This document shows, in pieces, positions 23,460 through 35,885 of a stretch of DNA of 64,000 bases. The notes under the pieces were generated by a model. That model saw only the letters and a program-made list of their open reading frames with translations, had not been told where the DNA came from and ran no database searches. Each line of letters opens with the position of its first letter. The stretch's first letter is position 1. The stretch spans positions 10,987,881-11,051,880 of the forward strand of contig OZ036007.1 in NCBI GenBank assembly GCA_964035015.1. Reading direction: 5' to 3'. The stretch comes from Corallium rubrum (Eukaryota > Cnidaria > Anthozoa > Scleralcyonacea > Coralliidae). Both the position numbers and the translations under genes were made by a program.

Positions 23460-26400
23460 ATGTGTGAAAATTCTTCTGCTGGGCCTTCTAGGATTCTCAT
23501 CCGTCCGGTAGGACAAAAGCAAGGTGGAACGGTGAGTTTGATCTTACCAATTTATGTTGTTTTAACGTACAGTTTCACGCCAATAAACTTGGATATTTAC
23601 TGATACTGGTATAGAACTGTGTCCCATGTTTGATGAATCCTTTTACCCATTTTTCATAGTATATGGCTATTCCTACCACGCTTGACGTGATGGCAAAAGA
23701 GGGAGCTTGGCATTCACAATAGTCCTGATATACAAGTACTTAATGGGGATCTGGGGTTACTAAAAGCAAAGATCCTTCTCTTCTACAGTAAATGAAGATC
23801 TTTTAAATATAAGTTAGCTATTTAGAAATAATGTATTTTGTACTGTAGAGACAGAGTCTACCAAATAATGGACGTCAACCAGTGGATGATGGGGGCACTG
23901 GGCACACATGCTCCATTCATAGTTTATTTTATATATTATATTGTATATATTTTATATATTATATTATTTTATGTATTATATATTATTTTGTATCATTCTT
24001 CTAGGGATGGTGATATTATCTATTTTGGAACTCCCCCAAAAGAAAAAGAACAGTCTGGTATAAAGACAGTGACCAGTCAATACGATTATGATCTGTGCTT
24101 GTGGAGGCAGTGATTCTCTTTTACTTTCTGTGTAAATGGGAAGCCCTGCAAGAGAACAGAAATTTGACAATGACTCCCCTCCATATTATATAATGTGCTC
24201 TGTGACATGACCCCCCTTCATTTACTTGCTTTGTCATGTTTACTGAAATTATCCTATGACTGAGTGAGTGGGGAGGGGGGAGACAAATTAATATAAACAT
24301 ATTAGGTAGTGGGTGGAGCCTATTCACCTATTGCTAGCCTCCTGCTACATCTTTTTTTTTTTCATCTATGTAACCCCTTAATTTTCCCCTTCTTCCCCAT
24401 AAGTAACTGGTCATGTGAACTATAAAAAGTTTTTTTGTTGTATCCCATTTTCTTTTTTTTGTATATTATTTAAATACTGTACACAGTACATGTACTTTTC
24501 TTTTTTTTTGTTAAATACTAGTAAATGAAACTCTACGCAGTATGTTTGGAGGACAAAATCAGCAACAACAGCAAGCTCGGAACAGCAACTCATTCAATAC
24601 AACCATTGAAAATGCACTGGGCAATATCAGTGGTATCATGAGTAGCTATAACCAACATGGATCATCCAGTATTCCTCGAAGACAAAAAGCGAGATCAAGG
24701 AACAGATCATCACCATACACTCAAGTCAGGCCATGCAAACGCAAAGTAGTCCAACTGCTTTGTAAAAAGAGAGGATCAAGCTCCAGAGAAATACCAGAAC
24801 CTTGGCCATACAAGAATTTTGAAGAGATCTGGGAAGGAAATATAGAGTATACAGATCAAACATCTGAGGGTGACATTTTGACATATATATGTACTGCATT
24901 TAACTCTCAACCACAAGCAAATAAGGCTAATATCAGTGAGCTAAAACCAGGAAAGCTTCGTTTTGTTCACAGAAAAAATGGAAAAGTGACAACAAGGTCT
25001 TCTGCAACATATGATGGAGCAGGTATTCAGTGTAATTACAGACAAGGAATCGTTTATATGCTTGTACAAGACGATCTACATTCAACAGCAACAGTTTTGT
25101 CATCTGGATTGGAAACCATTCCATATGTAAGATATTTTTGGAGATAGATACTATTACTATTAGTACGTGTATAAAGCCAGTGGATATTTATAACCATGGT
25201 GCAATTTGCACTTTTATATCAGATTAATTTCAAAATCAAATTACATGCATGCCCTTTGGGTTATTCTGTGGACTTGTTCAGTGTTAAGTTTGTCCATTCC
25301 ACACCCATTTTCAGTTTTACACTTGGCCGAAATGCAATTATAATTGTTTGTTCAGGTTGGTTAGTCATTGGTTCCTCTAAAATGTTTTTTTTGTGCCATT
25401 GTCAAGATTCATGAGGTCAATCCAGCACTGAGTAACAGAAAGCATGCATCTTATTTATCTACAGTTCTGCTGGACAAACATCTTCAGTTGCCTATTTGTT
25501 GAAATACATGTACATTCCTTTCATATTGAAATACACCCATATTGTGTATATGATTTGGTTGAATATTTCAAAATACTGGTACATGTAGTATGTCTTGTTT
25601 TGTTTCACATTTATCGCCATTCAATTTACAATTAATTATACCTAGACATGCAAGAAAACAGATACATTTGTGTGACCAAAAACTTTTGTCCAATACTGTA
25701 CTACTGTATCAGAATTCAGAAACTATAAGTAATAACTCTCTAACTCACTATGTTCTTACCTTGTCAGCAATCAAATGTGCCTCCAGTGGAGACCCCACCA
25801 TGCAGGGTGAACAATGCATTAGCTGGAACATCCACTCAAACGTCTTTAGTCATTGTCGGCAAGAGCCCAACATCATGCATGGTGAACAATCCATTAACTG
25901 GAACATCCACTCAAACTTCTTTAGTCACCATTGACAAAACCGCAATCTCATGTAGGATGAACAATCCATTACCTGGAACATCTCATCAAACACCTTGTAC
26001 CACCATTGAGGATACTACCAGTGAAGATGTTAAAAGTAAGTAGGCCTCCACACATACCAACTACTGTATACTGTTGTACCTTTGATAATAACCCCAAAAA
26101 TACGCTGTGCCCTTGGAAATATAACTTTTTTGAGTATGTAAACCCCTCTCATGTGGGTATGTATATGTTTCCCCTGGGAGGGGGGGAGATGGTCACAACA
26201 ATAATTGAACCATGCATAAGCCCCACCTATTAATATTAATGAAGCAAAATTCTTCTGATAATATAACCCTCAAATACAAAAAGAAAATATGCTGTGATAT
26301 GGGCTTATTAATTTTATGATTAAAAAATATATATTTATAACAGATAACAATTTATTTATAATTTTGGGATGTAATGTTGGTGGAGGTCCGCACTCAGGTG

Positions 26401-29400
26401 ATTTTTGTTGTGATTTTTCTCATCCTGATGCATGAGATTGAATGGATGACTAACAAAAGTACTGTATTGAACAATATAATTTGGAACAAAAAGTTCAATT
26501 ATACATTTGTAAGTCATTCCATTTGGTAATTGATTGCATGTGTCAGAAGGAGTTAAATCACAGCAAATATTGCATGTGTAAATGCATGGATCCCAGCCAA
26601 TCAGAGTTTGTAGAGGATACCTTATTTTATAAAGCAATATCACCACACATTGTGTTGCAGCTATTATACTATTTATATATTATATATTTAATTTCCTCAA
26701 ATCACCCAGCCCTTCATGTCTGTAAATCCCATGTGAGTTGACACAGGCCAAACAAAACCCATAACATTTTGTTTCCTTTATGTTCGAAGGATATGTGATT
26801 GAAGCTGGTTTCTCATCAGAAGATGCTGACAAAGGAATATTAGCCTGTGTATGTAATATGCAATACTTTTCAACAATCATAATTTTACATACTTTTACAA
26901 TTTAATGCTCATTGAATTGATTGATTGAACTTTTGAAGCTTTTAATTTAGTTTTGTTAACATGTAGAAGCATATTCACACCTTAACTTTGACTATATAAA
27001 TTATTATAATTTGTGGTTATAATTTATATTATAAGTAAGCTCTTAGGGCAAAAATAAAGTTTAAATAAAAAACCCCAAAACAAACTAAGGCAAGGAAGGG
27101 ATGGGTCCACAGCCCTAACTGCATGCACTTTGATCATGATTTGTACATAATTTCCAAATGACTCACTAGTGTTCTGAGATTCAAACACACCCATTTTTCT
27201 CTTTTATTCAACTGCCCTTCTTGTAACTAGTTGTACTTGGGATATTTCCTCAGGGCTCTTCTTTTAGCCTTACTTCCCCCAAATGGCCCTTACCAGCCAG
27301 ACCACCCCATACAAGCTTTAACATGAGTAGTGTACATGTACATGTACATGCAAATTTACATGAGCATCTAGTTGGTTTTATCTTCAAACAGTTCAAAGAA
27401 TGTTATACTAAGTGATCAGTAGCTTAGTGTGTTCTAACATTTTTTTTAATTATTTATCAACATTTAACATAGGGCTCCCTTGCAACTGCTTCAGATGTCA
27501 TTGAGTGGATTTGTGATAGTCAAGAATTCCCATGCATGATGGATGATAATGACATTACAATGACTGCTGAGGAGCTGCTGCAAAGAGAGATATCAAAGCT
27601 AGTAAACAAATATGATGATCACTTTTTGTGTCTAAATAGAGAAGAAATATGGAAGTCTGGCTTAACATTTTATAAGCAGTGTATGGGAGACAAATCAAAG
27701 TTGCAAAGAAACCTTACAATTAGCTTCGATGGGGAGGATGGGCTTGATGCTGGGGCCATAAAAGCTGAATTCTTTAGTTGCCTGTTACAAGAAATGGATA
27801 AAAGATTCTTCGAGGGAAAGGCTGAAAGACGTATTCCAAGAAAGTCCTGGGGAAGTAACCATCATGTTATTGCAGGCATGATCATAGGGCATTCTTTATT
27901 ACAGGCTGGTCCAGCATATCCTATGCTTGCACCTGCTGTATATCAGTACTTGTGTACAGCCTCAGAAGATGCAGTTGTTCAATCTATGTCTATGTTACCA
28001 TGTAGTGATGATATTCCTAAAGATGCTAGTACACTTGCAATTCATGATGTTATTGCTAAGGTTTGTACAATGATAATAGATTTCTTGTTTAAATTGAAAT
28101 TCAAGATTTAAAATACATAAGTCATATATGTTCTAGGGATTTATGGTGAAGGAAAATTCGAGTGTAGAATATATACATTACTGTATAAGACCAAACCGGG
28201 ACCAGTTGCGAAAAATGCAACTACACAGGCCTTCCGGCAGGAATTGAACCCACGACCTTGCGATCCTAGTGCAATGCTCTGACCACTGAGCCACGGAGGC
28301 CGTTGCCGAGAGCTTGATCGCGAGTTCTGTATATACAGAAGGCCTGTGTAGTTGCATTTTTCGCAACTGGTCCCGGTTTGGTCTTATAATGTATATATTC
28401 TACACTCGAATTTTCCTTCACCATAAATCCCTAGAACATGCTATGTAATCGAGTGAAATGCCCAATATTACTTCTAATAAACCCCATTCTCTCCTGGCAT
28501 TACCACCTTAATATATACAGAACTCGCGATCAAGCTCTCGGCAACGGCCTCCGTGGCTCAGTGGTCAGAGCATTGCACTAGAATCGCAAGGTCGTGGGTT
28601 CAATTCCTGCCGGAAGGCCTGTGTAGTTGCATTTTTCGCAACTGGTCCCGGTTTGGTCTTATAATGTATATAATCTACACTCGAATTTTCCTTCACCATA
28701 AATCCCTAGAACATGCTATGTAATCGAGTGAAATGCCCAATATTACTCATAAGTCATATAGTTGTACAGTACATTAATTTAATGTATAAAATTAATCTTT
28801 GTATTTACATTACATGATAGATGGATTTAGCTTCAACACAAGAAGAAATTGATTCATTACTTGATGTACCAGAATACTTGGAAGTCATTAATGGTTCAGG
28901 GTGGCCTTGTACACAAGCTATTTTGATCACAAACAAGAGTGAAATAGTGCAAGGCTTAATCATTGAGGAGGTTATAAGAAAGAGAGTGAAGTCAATGGAT
29001 GAGATAAGGAAAGGTCTTGGCATTGTTGGAATTCTGCCAATAATGGAAGCTCATCCCAGTCAATTCAAAAAGTTCCTGGTACACGAGGAACATCCTCTTA
29101 CAGCAGCAGAATTCAAGAGTCTATTTTCCAAGGACTGTATCAAGCCAAGTGAATACCCTGATTGCCAAATCTATGACTGGTTCATGAAATACATTGAGAA
29201 TGGGGATACACCTTGTGAAGGTTAGTTATTAGCACAGAAGAACTGTTTCTAGGGGGAATTATCCTCTCCCCCAATACCACTTACAGTATTCTTGCCCCAG
29301 TACCCTTAGAACATAATATTTGGGGTGAACAATTGCTCAAACATCCACCAGTAACTGTTGCTCACATTGAAGTTGGAAAACATTCTTTAAAAATGGGGAC

Positions 29401-30014
29401 ATAACTGACTTACCTCCTTCAAGCGATGTTAGTATAGTTATTGATGATCTTATAATGTGATGTATTTCCAACAGGTCTTTGAAACTCAATCTTCTTACAG
29501 TATGTGGGTTGTTTTTTTTAAAAATACCAGAATTTTATAAAATTTGACTGAATTTTCCTTAAAATTTATTTTTTTGCCAGTGTGAAATAAGATAGATTAT
29601 AAACATCCCCCCTTCAACTTCCCTGAGCTGCAAAGCTTTACATACATCAATACACTCTGGATGCAAAGATTGGCAGATTGTCACTAAACTCGATCTTTGA
29701 AAAAGGTAGTATTATAGACTAAAATGCTTGAAAATATCCCTGTTTTATATTATTCTTAATTTCCAGAATTTCCAGAAGGGAGACTTGTGCCTTTGCTGCA
29801 ATTTTCAACAGGATACAGAAGTATACCCCCTCTTGGCCTCAGTTGCAGGCTATCCATACAATATTTAAGTGATGATGACACAAATGAATTACCCATGGCA
29901 CAGGCATGTTTTGGTCTTATCAAGCTTCCAGTAATCCATACCAGCAAGAATGTATTTTTCAAAAAGCTTGACACAGCTATAGCTTTTGGATCCATGGGGT
30001 TTGGGTTGACGTGA
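23460..30014 (+). CDS. HECT-type E3 ubiquitin ligase-like protein carried by the transposon
   Basis: Recognised exons: 23460-23531 (MCENSSAGPSRILIRPVG), 24005-24057, 24522-25126, 25768-26035, 26790-26848, 27473-28060, 28821-29220 and 29767-30014. From 24005 onward all phases are compatible; at least one exon between 23531 and 24005 is unresolved (the open stretch at about 23851-23920 is a candidate). The N-terminal half is Gln/Ser-rich and then a conserved-looking domain with WPYKNFEEIWEG. Exon 25768-26035 encodes three repeats of about 24 residues (C-[RM]-[VM]-NNPL-x-GTSTQTSLV). The C-terminal half is HECT: N-lobe LTISFDGEDGLDAGAIKAEF, then C-lobe LLQFSTGYRSIPPLG, the active-site Cys in MAQACFGLIKLP (codon 29907-29909) and the end MGFGLT. 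HECT enzymes accept ubiquitin from E2 as a thioester and pass it to lysines. The terminal TGA could be skipped because GTGAGT overlaps it, but GFGLT is a normal HECT C-terminus. Resembles metazoan G2E3-like proteins. Confidence 0.82.
25768..26035 (+). repeat. Intragenic triplicated coding repeat
   Basis: Three successive 72-75 bp units in one exon encode variants of NNPLTGTSTQTSLVTI preceded by Cys. Nucleotide similarity between units remains high (GGAACATCCACTCAAAC in units 1 and 2), which indicates recent tandem expansion. This is a flexible Thr/Ser-rich linker between the N-terminal domain and HECT. Confidence 0.85.
28228..28301 (-). pseudogene. tRNA-like head of SINE (reverse copy)
   Basis: The 74 nt segment keeps A-box TGGCTCAGTGGT and B-box GGTTCAATTCC with tRNA spacing. 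The anticodon loop would be CTAGGAT and the acceptor stem has an unpaired A, so it is the Pol III promoter head of a SINE, not a functional tRNA. Confidence 0.75.
28546..28619 (+). pseudogene. tRNA-like head of SINE (forward copy)
   Basis: Same structure as the reverse copy with one difference in the anticodon loop (CTAGAAT). A and B boxes are intact. It is followed by the SINE body, not by a Pol III T-run. Confidence 0.75.
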
Positions 30015-30734
30015 GTTACTGAAACCACCCCTTGAACTTAGTTATTGTTCTGCAATAACAAGTTTGACATGTTAATTTAAAAGCATCTTTTTACGTTGTG
30101 TTAAAGAATGGTTACCATTTTTGTCATGAAGTTTAAAGATACTGTATTATAGTTTTTACTATTCTACCTATTGTATAATTAAAGAAAGACAGCACAATTT
30201 AAAACTTTACAGATATACAGGTATGTAACCAACTGTATGTGGGTTAATAGCCAATTTATCTTATTTTTAAACCAAAGCACTTTACATGACTGTATTCTTT
30301 TACAAATGAAGTACCATAATGCTTTGCACCATCAGGGGTGGGGGTATCTCCTCAATGTTATTTTGTTTTGACAAAATAATTATATTGAGCAGATTGAAAA
30401 AGTCCTATAAGTGTGTAAATCTGAATGCTGTTTTGCTCCTGGATGTTTGAGTACTAGAAAGACAAGTCTCCACCAGCAAATTCTGTATGTAATTATAAAA
30501 AGTTGGGATAGAATTAGGTGTAAAATTTTAGTGCCTTCAGAAAACACATTAATTTGTCTTTGTTTGTGACTTTGTGTTTAAACCAAATTCACATAGTAGC
30601 ACATCAACATTCAACAATAATTTTTACCCATTTATAACTATTTTTTTCCAAATAACACTGTTTTGTTTCTGAGTTACATTCCAGGATGCAAAGCATGGTA
30701 TTACAGAAAACTGCAGGCAAATACTGTACAATTA

Positions 30735-31085
30735 AAGTCGTTCTCTGAAAATATTTTTGGTAATGTTTCTGCATAATCCTAAAGACATGGTAGTAATTGT
30801 ACGGAGTTTCAATGTTTCATTTCAAAATTCTCAAAAACAAAGTTGTATTTTAAGTGTAAAGTTTGTATTTTGGAGAAAAACTTCTGTCATAGACTCAATA
30901 AAACGAAAGATCATTGTTGTTGTCAACAAAAGGGTCATTGTTATTGAGCCTACAGTACTGTAAAATATCACCTTTTCTTCACCAAATTTTGAAATGAAAC
31001 TTTGCACGATTACCAACTACCATAACATCTTTAGGATTAAGCAAAAACATTGCCAACAATATTTTCATCTGAGAGCCACTTTAAC
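30735..31085. repeat. Imperfect foldback between the two convergent transposon genes
   Basis: The arms at about 30735-30870 and 30950-31085 pair imperfectly (AAAGTCGTTCTCTGAAAATA vs its diverged complement; TAATCCTAAAGACATGGTAG vs CTACCATAACATCTTTAGGA). It occupies the intergenic space where both transcripts must end; whether it is a nested MITE or a terminator structure is open. Confidence 0.65.
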
Positions 31086-31172
31086 TTGTTACACTGTATC
31101 ATTAACATCACTTGTGCTTTGAAATTTAACAATAAAAATTTATATTTTCTTATGAACTCACTGTGTAATGAT

Positions 31173-32695
31173 CTATCTCATATTTGCTTCCATAAGTGTG
31201 GCAATTATTGTTCTTGTTTCCAAGTAAATGTCAACACCATAGTTATTACTCCAAGCAAGAGGTTGGATGTGTGAAATAGTTCTAAGTTCCATATCATTCA
31301 ATGGGAGTGTTGTATCTGGTACTTCAACAGTGCCAAGGTCAAATTCATTTGGTGGAGGTCCTTGTGGATCCATACCGTACAGATCACCAGGTGGTGTGAT
31401 CCCATCAAAAACATCTCTGACTGCAGTATTCTCCATGTTTTCATGAGAAATAACTCCATTAACCCAAATTTGCCAAGGATTCCAGTTTGCCTCAGTTCTC
31501 AGTGGGTGATTATTCCAAGCTCCTGTGAAAAGGTTTAACTGATGATTTATCCTTGGACAAAAAACATAGTGTAGGCAAAATAGATCAACTGTATTTGTTG
31601 GATCCAATATTCCATTTTCTTCCATACTATAGAAGAGTGTATAGAAAAAGTGGCAAACACCAACAAACACATCTCTCCATAATCGCTCAATGCGCTGATT
31701 ATGAACAGATACTCCTGCAATGTGACTTCCCCTGTTAAGACCTCTGTGTCTTAGCATAGCTTCTGCCACATCAACATTTTCACCCCCTTGTCAGACCGTA
31801 CCCTTGATGGCCATCCATGTCTATCCACAGCTGCCATAAAATTTGTTAGTACTGTGGAAGCTAGATTGTTCGTTGAACAGACTAAGAAAACAATAAGTCT
31901 AGAAAACCCATCTATTCCTCCATGGACTACAAATCTCCAGCGTATCAAGGCATGCAGTCCATCAATATGCCAAAGTGAGTTTGGCCCTGGCACACTGTAT
32001 ACACGTCTAGCAACACTGTTGAGCCACCTCAAGGAACTTCCCACTGGATCAATTCTCACCAAACTCGCGCGTATCCGATGGCGCTGAATATAGACATTTC
32101 GACTACGTAAGTGTCCCAGCATCATGCTTATACCAGAATTGGGAAAAGTTTGCCTTAGTCTACGAATACATTCATCTAAATTATTATCTGTTATGTCAGT
32201 ATAATAATGGCTAAATGATTCGACATCTCTGACTCTTCGCCAAAGTGTTGTTCTTGAAACCAAGAGCATCGATGAAATTTGATTCCAGGTAAATCTCATC
32301 CTATTCCTGAAGAACTCTAACTGTGGTATAGAAATGTCATATGATGGACGACCAACTCTTCGAAGAGTTGGGTCATTATTCACTTCGGGTAGTATTCTTG
32401 CAGGATTAACTCTGGTGCATGAGCTTGCTCCGATAGTTAAAACTTCCCACCTGTATAATAGGGATCTAAGTTGAGTATCCAGGGAATCAAGATGTTGTAG
32501 TACTTGAGGTTCACGACCAGTACCAATTAACGTATTCATCAGACGGTCAACTGATTCGACAGCAACTTGTAAACGAATAACTAAGTTCTCTGCCATATTA
32601 CGGTCTGTCGTCGGATAATGTCTTCTACAATCATTTAATATTAGTCTTATTGCTTCCAGTAAATCAACTGTCAATACATAATTATTATCCGCCAT
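31173..32695 (-). pseudogene. Integrase-type DDE transposase, one frameshift
   Basis: The start MADNNYVLTVDLLEAIRLIL (ATG at 32693-32695) lies about 50 bp inside the right subterminal array. The N-terminal half contains a helix-turn-helix-like segment (FTWNQISSMLLVSRTTLWRR). The integrase core follows with D (SLWHIDGLHALIRWR), D (RVRSDKG) and E (HNQRIERLWRDV), the DDE triad of retroviral-integrase-fold transposases. A G5 run at 31783-31787, just after the second D, shifts the frame: the first frame (32695-31751) runs out into unrelated residues while the second (31769-31173) continues the core to ...LMEANMR. A single missing base in the G run would explain this. The copy is therefore either recently inactivated, a sequencing error, or subject to frameshifting. 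About 500 residues in total would be expected. The gene is convergent with the HECT gene. Confidence 0.87.
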
Positions 32696-32744
32696 CTTTT
32701 GCCAAGAATTTTATATTTCTCTTATTTATAGTCGTACCAGTCTT

Positions 32745-33065
32745 CTCGCTCGGTTACAAAAAGACGCGTGTATATACGCGTTCAAAAAGACGCGTGTATA
32801 TACGCGTTCAAAAAGACGCGTGTATATATGCGTTCAAAAAGACGCGTGTATATACGTGTTCAAAAAGTCGCGTGTATATACGCGTTCAAAAAGACGCGTG
32901 TATATACGCGTATAAAAACGCCAATATACGCGTACAAAAAGACGCGTGTATACATGCGTCGAAAATAGGCGTATATACGCGTACAAACAGATGAAAATAT
33001 AGAAATATACGTGCAAAAAAGCCCCGTATACGAAGACCCAATTTTGAAACGAATGGCCAACCATA
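32745..33065 (-). repeat. Right TIR plus subterminal array of the 10.1 kb element
   Basis: Eight or so units of AAAAAGACGCGTGTATATAC followed by GCGTTC, then the terminal TIR ending GGCCAACCATA at 33065. The array begins about 50 bp from the transposase start codon. Confidence 0.87.
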
Positions 33066-33071
33066 GTTTTC

Positions 33072-35126
33072 GGCTATATATACACAAACGAAAAACTTGA
33101 AATAGCCATATACTGTATTATCGAGCTCATAATCTAATTGTTAATTAATAGATGATTTATAAACCTTGTTAGTTGTTTACTAGCTCATGTACAAGAAAAT
33201 ATCAGAACCTCGCCCACGGATCAGTCTGTACTGTTAAGACCTTGGTACATTTCTAAGAAGTACATGCATGTGTATGTTTACGAAGGTTTACTAAAATTAC
33301 ATACGGATTACTTGATGATGGCCTGGATGTTTTTGAAGAAAACTGTAATTTTTCATACTTGAACTGAATCTGGGTTTGGAAAGACTAGATGTCCAACAAA
33401 ATGGCGTTCATTATATATAAACAGTGTATTACATTGTTGGGGGCGTTATACTACAAAGAAAGCGTACATGCGTCTGTATCTGTAGTATTTGCATGTACTG
33501 TTCTAAATTAAGTTTAAAATACTCATTAATATAATTCATGAAGAAAACACAAAAGAAATCATGACCGTGAAGGAGGTTGTATATCTGATACAAACCACGC
33601 GTGGTTGTATATCAGGTCTATCTTAGCTCTAAAACATTGAAATTGAGCTTTGTCTGAATTAGTCTGAACAAATATTACTCATATTAACATCAAAGACTCG
33701 GAGTATTTTAAGCTATTTACAATATTCGTGTCCGTGTTGTATTGGATATGACAATCTCTCGCCTTCGGCTCGAGCTTGCATGATATCCAGTACAACACGA
33801 CCACTCATATTGTAAATAGTACATACATGCTCGTTAACCATACAGGGACCATGGGATCAGAAAGAGATCTATTTTTAATGAAACGAAGCAAAAGAATAGC
33901 AGTATAATAAGCCTTTCTGGTTTGTGTGTCTGCAATTCAAAAGAATTTTTGCTTCATAACAAGGTCAGAAAGGATCATTTAGATGCACATAAAAGAATAT
34001 TTAAAGTGTGGCCATTATGAAAGTGGTCTATACAAGCTCTGAACTGTTGAACGATAAATTCAGTTCTATAATTATCAACAACTGAAGTTATTGTATTGAT
34101 CATTACATTGCAATTGGGTTCCTAATGATTTCTCACTGTCATTGTGGCTAATTATACAGCTTTATTAGTGCAATTGGGCTTTTTATGACTTTATTACCGT
34201 CATGGGGCCCTCTCAGTATAAAGGCTATATATAGCCTTTTCAATTCACTACCATGGGTTATTTTTATGTTGTAGTTAAAATATTCGCACCCGATCGGCTT
34301 TATGGGCATCTACAATGGCGAGCCATCAGTGTAGATGCCCACAAAGCCGATCGGACGCGTTTTAACTTACTTATCAAATTCTAAGTGTACATGATGAATA
34401 CTTTTTTAAGAGTTGTAAGAAACGTTAGATAAGATCATTTTAACTCAGAAAAAACTGAATTTGATCCGCTAGTGTCTAATAACTTTTGTTTATTACTAAT
34501 TACATTCGGATTACTTGATGATGAACTGGATGTTTTCAGTGAAAAAGACTGTATTTCAGTTATTACAGTGTATATACGTTGTTGGGGTATATAGCGCTAT
34601 ATAACTAGGAGGTATATACAATACATGCATGTGAGCGTGTATATTTATGTGTACTGTTCTAAAATTAGTACATGCATTGCATGCAAAACAAACGTTTATT
34701 ATTAAAATTACATATACGAATTACTTAATGCCACTATTAGCTCTTGCGGTCATTGTAAATACAAAGTAATGTTGGTATAAATATATAAAAAACAAAGTTT
34801 ACTTTTAATAGTGGTTTATCTCATATCATAATGATGAACAAAGCTCTTCAAATGCATGGGAATTAATTGTTATATATGTTCAGTAAACTTTGGCACCCTT
34901 TTAAGGCCGGTATAAGTCACTCAAATCTATTGCACTTTTGCCTTTGGCTAAAAACAGACAATTTCAGTTGTCACAGCGAGATGATTGACACCGACAGGAA
35001 AAAATAAATATTGGAGAGTTCGAGAATGTTGACAAACGGCAGAATTAATTTTGCTACTTTTTCCACCCGACGCTCGTCACCTTGTCCTTCGCTTTTTCTA
35101 GTCATGATTTGTCAAATCAACGTATA
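33072..35126. other. Non-coding region with dispersed repeats and small foldbacks
   Basis: No gene was seen. It contains dispersed repeat D1 copies 2 and 3 (about 33325-33500 and 34493-34700, inverse of 18483-18665). It also has a foldback at about 33705-33822 with the centre CTCTCGCCTTCGGCTCGAG, and one at about 34280-34362 with arms CCGATCGGCTTTATGGGCAT and ATGCCCACAAAGCCGATCGG. Confidence 0.6.
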
Positions 35127-35612
35127 CGTAATGATTCGAATAAGCGCCCTCCTTCCACTACATTTTTTGAAATAAGCGCCCCCTCCCGAATAAGCGCCCC
35201 CCCCCCCCTCCTTCCTCTCGATAGGGAACTACTGTATGTAAATGATCACCCAACCGATGAGACGCATGAACACCGGTATAAAATCAACTGTCCTTCAACA
35301 TTTTATTTGTCACAAATATATGCATTGCGCATATTAGAACTTGTCACTGATTGATTGATTGAGAACAATTAGCTACATTATAAATATAACTTGTATCCCA
35401 TCTTCTTGTTAAGATTGTTATTAAAGTTCTGCGTTTTTATGGAATCAGATTGCGGTGTTTGATAAGCGCCCCTCCCGAATAAGCGCCTCCCATCGACCTC
35501 CTAAAATTAAATAAGTGCCCCCTCCCAAATAAGCGCCCCCTCTCGAATAAGCGCCCCCCATCGACCTCCTGAAATTAAATAAGCGCCCCGGGCGCTTATT
35601 CGAATCATTACG
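35127..35612. mobile_element. MITE with AATAAGCGCCCC tandem motif
   Basis: The ends CGTAATGATTCGAATAAGCG and the complement (CGCTTATTCGAATCATTACG) are inverted repeats. Subterminally the CGAATAAGCGCCCCCTCC unit repeats several times on both sides. Diverged relatives of the unit lie at about 58465-58800 (GGCGCTTATTTGAGGG). Confidence 0.85.
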
Positions 35613-35885
35613 GTAGAAGCGAATGAGTAAAATACTGTTTTACGACGAGAGGATAAAATTCATATTTTCAAGCCACCTGTAATTAATTTTGAAATTTAAA
35701 TCCTTGTTTGCAACAAACAAAATCTATTAGAAAAATTTTGGAATTATAAAGTAAGGATTTTGTGCTGTATATAATCATCGATGTGATATGCTATATATTT
35801 ATATATACTGTAGATCAGTTTATCAATATTTGAAAAGGAAGAGAAAAATTGTCTGGCATGCAGACAGAGTAAAACCGTTTTTGGC

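Larger units (their letters stand above)
28129..28747. mobile_element. Composite of inverted tRNA-derived SINE copies in intron 7 of the HECT gene
   Basis: A reverse-oriented full copy (about 28129-28335), a forward tail-only copy (about 28338-28475) and a forward full copy (about 28513-28747) are joined. The 13 bp sequence CATAAGTCATATA flanks the whole (28116-28128 and 28748-28760), so the composite behaved as one insertion or grew by later insertions inside the first. The SINE head is tRNA-like; the shared body includes GTTGCATTTTTCGCAACTGG and the end CCATAAATCCCTAGAACATG. Confidence 0.85.
22951..33065. mobile_element. 10.1 kb TIR transposon carrying HECT-ligase-like and integrase-type transposase genes
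   Basis: Both ends begin TATGGTTGGCCATTCGTTTC and continue as inverted repeats for more than 100 bp, then into tandem subterminal arrays of an about 26 bp GACGCGTGTATATACGCGT-type unit (left to about 23330, right from about 32750). GTTTTC immediately flanks both ends (22945-22950 and 33066-33071), a 6 bp target-site duplication. Inside are two convergent genes: HECT-like (+, 23460-30014) and integrase-like (-, 31173-32695). Integrase-type DDE DNA transposons such as Ginger and IS3EU are known in animals; which of these fits is not settled here. A tRNA-derived SINE composite and a foldback are nested inside. Confidence 0.88.

Noticed and set aside
23654..23722. Possible second exon of the HECT gene after TTTTTCATAG
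   Set aside because: It opens in phase with exon 1 but ends in TAG and offers no donor with the phase needed by the next exon.
28228..28619. Possible functional tRNA genes
   Set aside because: Imperfect acceptor stem, no Pol III terminator after the mature end, identical SINE body attached to both.
30012..30017. GTGAGT overlapping the HECT stop codon as a donor to a further exon
   Set aside because: The HECT domain already ends with the usual GFG-x motif and no downstream exon with fitting sequence was seen; kept only as a caveat.
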